From contig OY855913.1 in assembly GCA_963693305.1 (NCBI GenBank), forward strand, positions 11,872,201 to 11,936,200: a stretch of DNA of 64,000 bases, in the 5' to 3' direction. The stretch is from Meandrina meandrites (lineage: Eukaryota > Cnidaria > Anthozoa > Scleractinia > Meandrinidae). The translations under genes were made by a program, and so were the position numbers. Shown here one piece after another: positions 38,801 through 50,800 of this stretch (position 1 is the first letter of the stretch; each line of letters starts with the position of its first letter). The notes below the pieces were generated by a model. The model did not search any database. It was not told the DNA's origin and saw only the letters and a list, made by a program, of their open reading frames with translations.

Positions 38801-41800
38801 GGGCTGTGAGGTTTAACAATCGCCTGATAATTTAAAAGGACAGTAAACTAACTGGAACTAGCGCCGCCCTTAAATTGAGATCAGAGCGCCTAGAGGTATG
38901 TAATTATATACGAAATTTGATCTTTTCGTTACCCGAACAAACATTTCCTGAAACAGGATGCTGGTAGAAAAAAACAACCATGCATTTAAGCTTAAGATGA
39001 AAGTTAGAGCAGTGTAATTTAGAATGTGTGACCTGATTTGGGAAAACGTACACTAACGGATATCCGTTTAACGGCTTGAAAGCGTTTTCTATCCGTTAAG
39101 TATCCGTTAAAACGGTTTTCAAAAGCGTTTAAACTGTTTTTAGAAGCGTTTAATCCGTTTTTTGATCCGTTTGATTGAATTGGCAAAACGTTTTTAAAAC
39201 ACCATAATCCGTTTAAACGGAAGGACAATCCGTTTAAACGGAAGGGCAATCCATTTAAACGGAAGAGCTATCCGTTTAACGGCAAACTTCTTCCGTTTTA
39301 TAGAACGGCTCGGTCCGTTTTGTAGTAAGCCGTCCCGGTTTACATTGTCAGAATCAATCCCTCTGTCTTTCCTTTTGCCGTAACTGTTTAGCCATAGTTT
39401 AGAAAACAACGTACAACAGTTGCAGATGCCACGAAACAATGCCAGTCAACAAACAGCGGCAGAAGTTATAATATTTATTACGCTGGATCGTTCGAACACT
39501 TCATTTCACTTCGAACATTTCGTTCGTTGTTTACCGGTACTTAATATTATTACTTTGCTGTCTTGTACTGTATTTACCTTTCAGATAATCGTAAGACTAA
39601 AACTAAGAGGGAATCTTTCTCAGAGTTGAAGGTTTCGCTTTCTATGCATATCTTATCGCAGTCACTTTATGCCTGGTTTATTTATTTTATCAATCAACTC
39701 GGCAAAGCAAAACACGCTTCAAATTTGCATACTGTAATTTCACTTTTTCCGAGAAAACCGCTTTTAGGAAAAAGCTTCCAGTTTTGTTTATCATTGTTTT
39801 GATCATCAACAGAAACACATGATTATTGCTCGGAGACAATACTATTAGCTCTCATCTGAATACCATATTCCATTCAGCGTGACTTGTAACACAACAAAAA
39901 TTTGTAATCACTGTGATTTGCTTTACTGAATTGAATACCTCACAGTTATTTCAGCTTACCTCGATTTATTGATTAAAGTTCTCGTTTCTAAAAGCTCCCC
40001 GCAATCCTCTTGTTTGGTGTTGAAACTCTTTAAAAGCAGAATAAACTCTGACTGTTGACATAACGCAATTTTGTTGCGATCATCTGCTGGCACGCGCGCG
40101 AACTTCTGTTTGGTTAGTGACCAATTAGAAGCCGTGATTTGATTTGATTCGCGTTGCTGCGGTAACAGCTCCCTCTCATATTTTGTGTTCCAAATGCAAA
40201 GTCATAATTCTTGAAAACACTATAAGTTAAACATGGAGGGATCTTACATCGAGCGAAATGAAAATGAAGAAGAAGTGATTAGCAGGGTCAAGCGATTTTT
40301 TCAAGAAGGATGCGGTTGTGCAAGATCGAGGACCTAACGGTGGTCCTTGCTCTGGCTATTTTTCTGAAGGAACTGTTATGTCGAACTTGAACAACTGCCT
40401 TGAATTATCAAGCGCAGAATTGGACTTGGTTATTCTGGCCAACATTCAAGCCTTCACCAGAATCGATCACATTGGCGATAAATGAAATCGAAGTCCTCGC
40501 TGCAATTTCCTGTTTCAATCATTGACCAGACCAAATGGAAATATTGACGGAAAATCTAAACCAGTCTTTTGCAAGCGATGTATATATCCTTTATTGAAGC
40601 GAAGTTTTGCCTTGTCGAACCAGCCATTTGTTCGATCACTGTACTGGCCCTGCTGGACTCCGACTGGCGATGTGATTACATAATTTCTCAGGCGAGCAAC
40701 AATAAAGAAGGAAGGCTGAATCTGTTGACTGGAAATCAATTTCTTCTAATCTTGACTTGGGCTCGCTAATTGTAAGGATAAAGCAGACGACGCGGTAAGA
40801 CGACTTATTTTCATGTGGCGATTTACAATGAACGGAGCAAAAATATCTCGTCATGTCCACAACATTTTACTTAGTGTAATTATTTTACGTTTGAATGTTG
40901 TTCACTTCTACCGTTTAAAGAAAACAGTTGATTGAAGCGACCAACCATTTAATTATGTCTCTATCCATTTAAACGTTTCGTTGACATTTTTCGTATCCGT
41001 TCGAACGGTTTAGGAAACCGTTTTATGATTTGAGGAAACCGTTTAATTATTTTGCTCATCCGTTTAAACGGTTCGAGAAACCGTTTAAACGCTTTTGATG
41101 ACCGTTTTCCATCCGTTTGCTTACTGTTTTTTCAGACCGTTAAACGGATATCCATTAGTGTACGTTTTCCCAAATCAGGTCACATGTTATTAATGAACAA
41201 AAATGTCAAGAATCTTAAAACAATTTAAGGAGGCTCACAATGGTTTCCAGCACTTTTCCAGTCCTTAAAGGAGAAGTTCACTCCAGAATGGCCATTTATT
41301 TTCTGTACGCCAATAAAAAGTTTATACAAAAATATGTTATTCACCAAAATTTCAGCTTCCAACGAGCGCTAAATCCCTACGAAATCTTTCTCTAAAGTAG
41401 CCCAAAATTGGACAACTGAACGCCGCCATCTTGGAGCTAGTGATGTATGCGTGACGTCAAAGAGTTCAGCCTGAAGTTTAGCGGGAAAATTTAAATACTT
41501 CAAACTCCTTGTTTCTTTGAAGTGGTTTTGTTTGTCAAAATGCCTGTCTGAAAGGAAAGAAAAGCTGAAAGTTTTTTTTGTATCTCTTGGAGCTCTGTTT
41601 GAGAAACATGGAGCTGCACAAACAGGCATTTTGACATACAAAAGCCACCACAAAGAAACAAGGACTTTCGAGTATTTAAATTTTCCCGCTTAACTTCAGG
41701 CTGAACGCTTTGACGTCACGCATACATTACTAGCTCCAAGATGGCGGCGTTCAGTTGTCCAATTTTGGGCTACTTTAAAGAAAGATTTCGTAGGGATTTA

Positions 41801-44800
41801 GCGCTCGTTGGAAGCTGAAATTTTGGTGAATAACATATTTTTGTATAAACTTTTTATTGGCGTAAAGAAAATAAATGGCCATTCTGGAGTGAACTTCTCC
41901 TTTAAACTTTGATGGGTCAGTACTACAATAATGATATCAAACAAATGTCCAATCATTGCTGAACAAGTTGTAGCCATTTTCATGACGTCATTGGTTACCA
42001 TTGCAACAGTTTAGCCTGTTAAGAACACCCTTAATTTTGCCTTTAAGTGCTTATAACTCAAAAACGAGCACGGTGACCCCCATTTTTTATTATTGAATAA
42101 TAATTAACATGTTAAGATACAACTTTTTGCAAAGTTTAAAAAAATTCTATCTAGCGGTTATAGAGCCACCTTAAATTTTCGGAAATTTAAGGTGGCTCTG
42201 AAACTGCTAGATAGAATTTTTTTTAACTTTGCAAAAAGTTGCATCTTAACATGTTTATCATTATTCAATAATAAAAAATGGGGGTCACCGTGCTCGTTTT
42301 TGAGTTATAAGCACTTAAAGGCAAAATTAAGGGTGTTTTTAACGGGCAAGACTGTTGCTATAGTAACCAATGACGTCATGAAAATGGCTACAACTTGTTC
42401 AGCAATGATTGGACATTTGTTTGATATCATTATTGTAGCAGCAACTGATAACTATTTGTAGTAATGACTCATCAAAGTTTAAGAACTAGAAAAGTGCTGG
42501 AAACCACTGTGAGCCTCCTTAACTCCTTTTTTCCTTCTTTCATAATCTCGATGTGCCAATTAAGGTTAGAGCTTCGGAATTCGGAATTTTATGTTCGGTT
42601 TTCGGTTGTGATCGAAATTTGCTTCAGTTTTTCGGTTTTGCAAGATTTTTTGTGCGGTTTTTTGGTTTCTTACAGGCCCCAACGCCCCCCTCCTATCAGT
42701 CATTTTCTACTTTTTAGCTATACGATATAATTGGCCAAACCATCTCATTTTCAACTTTTCTCTTCTGAGAGCAAAGAGCACTAAAAACAGCTGTAGTTAA
42801 TATATATCGTCTTATCAACTTGTTCAGGTTTTTGTCCCCGTTTTGGTCATTTGTAAACATCAAAACTTTCTTGCTTTGTCAGCATGGTAACAATAAGTGA
42901 ACAATAGGGCATGCAAATTACACACATGTATGCCTGTGTGCTGCGCATGGGGTTATTGAACTTGAGTTGTGTTCTTGGTCAAGGCATGCATACTTGACTA
43001 TACCATCTCCAGTGAACTGTAAGGGAACCCTGACTAAAATACATGCTAGGCAGTACATACTAGTGGGGTGAGGGGAATAATTTGGACGAGGTTCAGGTGG
43101 CTCTGGGGACAAGAAATATAAGTAACACATTTTACAGGGTTTGATATCACCACTAGCTAGCCTGCGCAGGGTACCGGTACCCAGCTATAATGAAACTCAT
43201 AAAATAAGACAATTCACAACATGGAACTTACCTTTTCTAATATTGCTTTGAAAGACAAAAATGGTGTGCTCATCTCATTTAGATATACACAAGCTAAGAA
43301 AAAGTCCCCTTTATTCTTTCTCCATATCTACAGAAAATCAAACATATTGCACTGTAAAATATTCCTATTTTAATTTTAGCTTGAATCTAGGTAGTTTTTA
43401 TTTTAAATTTTACACTGGGACGTGCCTTACCATGGCCACCCATCAAACTTTTTTACAAGTTAGCCAATACAGTTGCAAGATTATGTTTGACGGCCATGCC
43501 TGCTTGCAATTTTTTTTTTTAAATTAAATAATATAGGCACAAACGTTTACAGTCAGAACAGCTCAAGCGTTCCTATCAGGGGCGAATAACTGAATTCATT
43601 AATGGAAATTCGATTTCATTCTTTGCTTCAAAAAAATTATGCCATTTAAATGTTCAAACAGGAGCAGTCTCCATCTAGGAGCTGGCTGCCAGTAGTGGAA
43701 GCTCCTGGATGTCGCAGGCACCTAACATCCATTTTGCAACGCAGGTGTTAAAATTATGGCATACTTTTGATGGTTTGTTGTACCATTCCAGTTTCTTTAA
43801 GAAAATGCCTTTATAACTCACCTGGATCAACTCTGCATGTATTGAGAAAATAATTTATATTTCTCAAGCTTATGTCTTGTATAAGTATTACCTTTAGTCT
43901 TTGTCTTGGAAACCAAATAGTTAATAATAATACAATCGATAAATATTTTAATGATATTAATACTTACAGTTAAAGCTGGAAACCCTACTATAGGGAGAAG
44001 AAAGTGATGAAGAATGATGAGTTTCTTCTTCCTGTAGAATTTTGTCCATATGTCACGCAGGCTTCTCTGTGGATCTTCCTGTTTATCCTCCAGATAGGCT
44101 CCAATAAACATCACCACCACATCATAGTAGAAATAACTCAATCCAAAGCATGCATACAGAACTAAGATTGGTTGCCTACAAATAAACAATAATCTTATAT
44201 ACTAACTGTCATAGAGTGATAAAGACAGTTCAATGATTCCCAAGAGAGTAAAAAGCCATGATTTATTAAAACTACCCATTTTGTTTCCTATATATACTAA
44301 TTGCCAGCATAACAACAGCTGCCAAAACAAGGTATCTGCTGACCAGCATCACATGACCATATTGCAGGCTCAGGTGTACAGCTCATTGAGGTCATGTGTT
44401 TGTTTTAAGTTGACCCGGAGGTATTGGTTTTCAATCATTCTCATCCCCAGAGGCCGCAATCCTTCTGGTCTGCGCCAGGGATCAAGACTTCTGGCCGCCT
44501 CTAAGACCCGAAGTCTGATTTCATGGACTCATTGTTAAATATAGCAAATCTGATTGGCTGAAAAACACAGAATGAGTACTCTGCGCATGCTCAGAAATTG
44601 GGAGTGGCCAATTCCGGTCTTGATTCCTGGCGCAGACCAGAAGGATCGCAGCCTCTGGGGATGAGAATGGTTTTCAATTGGGTCATGGGCTCAAGTCTTA
44701 TTTTTCTGTCTAGGGTAATGACAGGATTTTTTCAGTGGAATTTTTGCAATTGGAGAATGCATCCTAATCTTGTGATTGCCTGTGGTCCTGTGATTGGACC

Positions 44801-47800
44801 GTGAAATTTATTCCGTGGTGGGGGTATGGATATTGTCTGGAACTACACATTAAGGGCTGGCATGGGGTATAGAATGGTCCTTGAAAAATCATGGGTCTCA
44901 GCAAAGTTTGGTGAGTCTCGAAATCTCAGCATCACAAACTTGAGGCGTTGAAACTCGAGCTCGTAAAAAAATGAAGCTGGTCTTGGAATCTCAAATAAGT
45001 TTTGAAATTTGAACAGCAAAACAAAGAAACTATAATCGTGATAAACAGCTCAACATCACAGTCGCTACTGTGAAACACGTAGGCTTGGTTACGTTACTGA
45101 TTCCATGACTGGTGACAAGTTCACAAGAACAATGATACTAGAGTGGATGACCTCGAAAGCTATGACAAAAGGTGTGAAGTCAGTTCATAATAACTGAGCT
45201 GGTTAAAAAGTAGTTGCATTTTCACTGAATGCCTAAAAGTTAATAACTTAAGTACAATACAGAGAGCTACAGAGTGTTGTAACAGTCTCCTGCTCAGATT
45301 TCTAGATCACAGTGTCTCGTGCTTGGAATTTTGAATTGCAACCCCTCATACTAGGATTCGAAAAAAATAGTTAAGTCTCATTCTCGGATTTTAAATGAGG
45401 GTCCTAGGGTCTCGGCATCAGTATCGGATTTTATCATTCTATACCCCTTCATTCTTTTTTTACGTTCACACAAAAATCAAGGCAATCCCTGTTTAGACTG
45501 TTGCATTTGGAAGGTTTAAAACTGCAGAAATTTGATTTTAGTTTTATATCACATCTCAATAGCTCGATCATGAAAGCTTTATCTGTTCAAAACCCAACCA
45601 CAGAGCTGAAAACAAAGACGTACATTTACTAGTACAGTACTGAAAAAATTGGTAATTAAGTCATGGAAAACAAGATGGTTAATAATTTCAACTCTTTGTT
45701 CACAGGTCACGTTTAAGTACAAAAATTGCCTTCAATACATGTGCATGTGAAGAGATCTTAAAATAAAATTGGGAATCATGAACCATGCAAAAATAAAAGC
45801 TTAAAACATGTTTCATAGAAAAATAAATAGCACCAATCACACTTCATGTAAAAAGTATAGGGGCCCTCTTTACTCTCACTGACTCGAAGATCATACATCA
45901 CAAAGGCCCGTTCCAAACGCCGCTCCACTCATGTGCCGAACCTAACTCAGTAAGGTTCAACCTTGGAGCGACTTTGGAGCGACAGCTGATTCAAACGGCG
46001 TATTTGTGTTGAACTTAATTCGCGGAAACAAGTCGTTAACAATAATAATGTTGACTGAATGTCTGCTTTGACGATGATAAAAGGTTTTTGCAGTCAAAAT
46101 CAGCAAACTATTACGCAAGTTTTGCTATAATAATAATATTTCCGGAAAAGCAAATTCATTCCGCAAGATTTATATTATTTAAACTGGCTTTCTCTCAAGA
46201 ATTAGTTTGTAAATGCTAATCTACAAATCTGATCTCACAAATTGGGGAAACAGCAAAAAGGAATTGCCACCAAAACAATTTTCCCATGAAGTTCCCCTTC
46301 TCTTGAGCTGAAACATATTAAAGATAAACAAAATGCGAGCCCGGTAAGCGAAGTAATTTCCCCGGAATTTTATGCCATCGTGCTTCATGCATGACTGGTC
46401 AGACCTAGTCACGCCACTCCACTTTAGACCAATCATGAGCGCTGTTATATCGAAAATACATGCATTAGGTTCGGCATATGAGAAGAACGCCGTATGAATC
46501 AGCCGCCGCTCCAATGCCGCATAGTGCGGCAGACCCTGCCGAACTTAACGTTGTTTGCCGAACCTAATTAAAACTGCCAGACCAAACTGATTCAAACGCC
46601 GCTCTTTTGCCGTACTTTATTCACCAGTTAGGTTCGGCACATGAGTGGAGCGGCGTTTGGAACGGGCCAAACAGTTTTCTGTGAATTATCTGGTAGTTCT
46701 GGCAGTCTTTATCATGGCAGACAAATAGAATAATGTTGCATTTGTTTTATTGGCTTGTGATTGCTTGGAATGACCTTGGGCAAACAATGTTTATAGCTTG
46801 TCTAATAATTTGTCTGTGTATAAATACAGGCAGACAGATGAATCATTGTAGCGAAATCGATGCGAAATAACGAACAACAACGAAACAGCTTTAAGTGATT
46901 TATTCGCAATGCAGGCTCCTTGAAATACAGACTGTCCTTGCGCTTAAATTGTTACGATAATCCAAATAATCATACAAGTATCTGATTGGCTGCAATCAAA
47001 CTGGTGATCAACACAATAACATAATGTAACGCAATATCTCTAAATCTCCCTCTTTATATAAGATTAAATGCATTGAGAAATAGAAAAGCAAAACAAAAAA
47101 ACAAAATTATTGTAATTGAAAGTTCAAGTTCAAGTTCCAATGATAAATGTTCAGTTCACTTTTACATTACAAGATCACGAGATAATCATGTCATGTAATA
47201 GTCTTGTTGCCATACAGGCGGACAACGCCTGCGTTCTGAACGGCGTGGTAGCACCTCTACTGGCTCCACTTCAGGTTCAGTGTGAGCCCCGCCGTTGAGG
47301 GTACGACTGTCTACCAGTGGCTTAGCTCTCTCTTGCTCGGGGCTCTGATTGGTTTCTTGCCTCAAGTCCGGGGACTGTTTCGGGAGAGGGTCAGGCAACT
47401 CACTTTCCTGTAGGTTAACGGGCGGAGGAACTTCAGGTGTCATTCTCAATTGTCGACGGTTTCGACGATATCGTCTCCCACATACCTCGACTTCATAAGA
47501 CCTGTTTTTCAAAACACGTGTACATGTCCCCAGAGACCATTCCTGTTTTCCGGGGAGTCTCATGCAGATAGCCTGTCCCCATCTCAGTGGTTCAAGGGGT
47601 CGCGACTTCTTGTTGTACTGACGTACCTGCCGCGATTTGTGTTCAGCCAGTCTGGTTGCAGTATCACTGTGACCGGAGTGCAGCAGGAGTTTTTCATGTG
47701 TAGGAAGCAAGGTTCGAGTACGGCGTCCCATCAACCTCTGCGCTGGTGATGTACCGATTCCTTCTGTTGGTGTGTTGCACCAATCCAGAAGGGCTAAAAG

Positions 47801-50800
47801 GGGGTCCTGTCCATCTGCCTTTGCTTTCTTCATCAGATTCTTGCAGGTTTTCACGGCATTTTCTGCACGGCCGTTTGATTGGGGATAACGAGGACTGGAG
47901 GTACGATGTTCAAACTGCCACTCGCTCGCGAATGCAGTGAAAGCTGATGACGCAAATTGGGATCCATTGTCGGTGATTAGCACTTCGGGTATCCCATGTC
48001 GTGAAAACTGGACTTTACATGCAGCTATCACACTGGCAGACGTTGCCACTTTTACCTCCTGTACTTCAAAGAACCCACTCCAGTAGTCCACTAGAAGAAG
48101 GAACTGCTGTTGTCCCAGTTCGAACAGATCAGCAGCGAGCATTGACCAAGGGCGTGGAGGTATTGGATAAGGTTGCATGTCTTCACGACACTGATCAGGC
48201 TGATGAGATTGACAGATTGAGCACTTGGAAATAAAGTCTTTCACTTCGGCGTTCATGAGTGGCCAGTACAAGACTTCTCTGGCACGACGAAGGCATCCTT
48301 CGATTCCAGTGTGTGACCTGTGGATTTGCTTCAACATTTCTTTCCTCAAGGATGTCGGTACAACCAGCCGTTCCCCAAGGAATATTAATCCTTTGTCCTC
48401 CACAAGTTCGCTTCTCTTGTCATAGTACGGTGTAAGCACCGGGTCACACTGTTTCTTTGACGGCGGCCATCCGCTCTTTATTGATGCAATTAGACTTTGC
48501 ATGACGGCATTATTCGCTGTCTCGCGTCTGAACTCGGCAATTCTGTACGGGGCGATAGAGAGATGCTCTGAATGGTCAATTTCCTCAATTGAGCAGACGA
48601 GACTTGTGTCATGCTGTACAAACTCAGTTGTGTTGCAGTAGGCGCGACTTAAGGCATCGGATATCCACATGAGTTTTCCTTTCTTGTATTGGACATCCAA
48701 AGAATAGTTCTGTAGAGCCATCAGCATCCTTTGCCTTTTTGGCGACTTGTGGACTGGCTTGTTGAAGACCGCTTTCAGTGGTTCATGGTCAGACTCGATA
48801 TGCACACAATCGCGTCCCAGTATGTACTGGTCGAACTTGTTGGCTGACCACACAATTGCTAATAACTCCTTTTCGATTTGGGCATATCGGGTTTCTGTAT
48901 CTGTCAGAGCTCTGGACGCAAAGGCAATGGGTTGTCCCTTTTGCATAAGAACCGCTCCCAGACCTGTCTCGCTAGCGTGACATTGGATCGTGACTTCTTC
49001 ATTGACATCATAGTATTTCAATACCGGAGCATCGGCCAAGTACTGTTTGATGGTGGTAAATGCTTTCTGGTGTTGCTCAAGCCAGCACCATTCAACAGAC
49101 AATAGGGGCAGGAATTTGGCCAAGTAATTGACCATGCCAAGGAATCTCTTGAGCCCTTTGATGTCATTCGGTGGAGGCATTTCTAAGATGGCTTCCACTT
49201 TGGATGGGTCAGCCTTCAGGCCCTCCGGGGTCAGGAGATGGCCCATGAATCGCACTTCAGTTTGGGCTCGCTTGAACTTCGTTTTGTTAAGTTTGAGGTT
49301 CCACTCACGGCACTTCTGAAGGAATGCACGTTCATTCTTTCCGAGGCTAACATTTACCTCTGCATCGGTTGCACCAAAACCAGCGATGAGAAAATCGTCT
49401 GCGATGACTTCAACACCCTCGAGGTCTTCAACGAACTCGTGCATGCGTCGCTGCCAGACTTCAGGCGCACTGGATATGCCGAAGGGCATACGTGCCCAAC
49501 GGTAATGTCCGAAAGGCGAGTTGAACGTTGTCAAATAGCTAGAGGTGTCATCCAGAAGTATTTGGTGGAAACCGTCCTTGGCATCACAGAGCGTAAATTT
49601 CTTGGCGCCTGCTAATCGGGATGCGACTTCGTCGATGGTGGGCAGCTGGTAATGTTCTCGACGTATTGCGCGGTTGAGGTCTTTTGGGTCAATACAAATC
49701 CGTACCTTGTTCGGTTTCACTATAGCCAGCATGCTGGATACCCACTGAGTTGGTTCCGTGACTGGCACGAGCACTTTACGTTCAACCAGCTCGTCAAGCT
49801 TTTCTTTGATGCGCTGTCGCAGGGCCACTGGCACTCGTCTCGGGGCATGAACACATGGTGGAATGTTTTCGTCAATAGCGATTTGGTACTTTCCTGGAAG
49901 GGCGCCTAATCCCTTGAATACATCTTTGAATTCTTCTTGCAGGGTGGTGGAGGGGGAGTCGATGTGGATTGCCAGAACATCGCAATTGTGCAGACTTACA
50001 AAGCCAAGGCCAACACTTGTGTTTAATGACAAAATTGGCTGGTAATCGCCATCAATGATGTTAAAGTCAAGTGACTTTCGATGTTTTCCAGACCAAACGG
50101 GAAGGTTGACTTTGCCGGTGATTTTGCGATGTTCTCCTGTGTACGAAACGATCTCCTTTTGGCAAGGTTTGAGACGCTTAAGCTGAGTGTCTCCTGTAAC
50201 CTGTTTGTATATTCGGGCGGGGAGTATGTCGCACTGAGATCCGGTGTCAATTTGAAACTGAACTTCTGTCTCAGGTATAGGTGCAGAGATTTGCAGTTTG
50301 ATGACAGCCATCCGTGCCTGGGGTTTGTTCTCAGCAATTGAACCGATGTAGTATGGGTCTTGTTCCAGATCAGCGGTTTCATGAACAGTCGAGACTCTGT
50401 TCCTCCTTCCTCGTGATGAGGCTTGGCATCTTTGTGCAAAGTGATTCATTCTTCCACAATTGAAACATGTTTTTCCATACGCTGGGCAGTCGCGTCCATG
50501 GGACATTCCACAATTTCCACATTCTTTTCTCGGTGGTCTTCTTGGCACTGGCATTTTGGGGAATTTTCCGTCTTCAGCATGATCAGAGTTTCCGGATTTA
50601 TTCAATGCGAGGACCAACGTGTCTCCTCCGGTCATTTGTTTTACCTGCTGTTGTGTCTGCTCTGAAGATTTGATTTGGTCCACGGCTTGCTGAAGGGTCA
50701 AATCGTTCAAACGGAGAAGTCTCTCGCGTACGCGATCGTCACGTATGCCCAACACGAGGCGGTCACGCAATATTTCATCTGGCGTGATCGTGTCATGTGC

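Larger units (their letters stand above)
37292..38838 (+). pseudogene. Unidentified coding fragment split by a transposon
   Basis: After a good acceptor (GACTTATTAG), 37292-37427 is open and includes GTLLELVYQRQLPVGEKINV and NFHDGDLSG. Beyond the inserted element (37428-38627) the same frame resumes at about 38636. It continues through an acidic stretch (EEVNDSDEDQEEFDESSDEE) and ends RSWYGRAVRFNNRLII with a stop. Removing the insertion and one duplicated target copy restores phase. The basic -YGRAVRxNxR- end resembles C-termini of transposon or retroelement proteins, but I do not recognise the family. It lies in the antisense orientation in the last TLCD3-like intron. Confidence 0.45.

Noticed and set aside
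45080..45200. Candidate for the missing TLCD3 exon
   Set aside because: The required phase gives stop codons and no family residues; the stretch lies within a dispersed repeat.
46221..46514. 97-codon minus frame
   Set aside because: It lies wholly inside the 45905-46668 TIR element, lacks transposase motifs and crosses its subterminal repeats.
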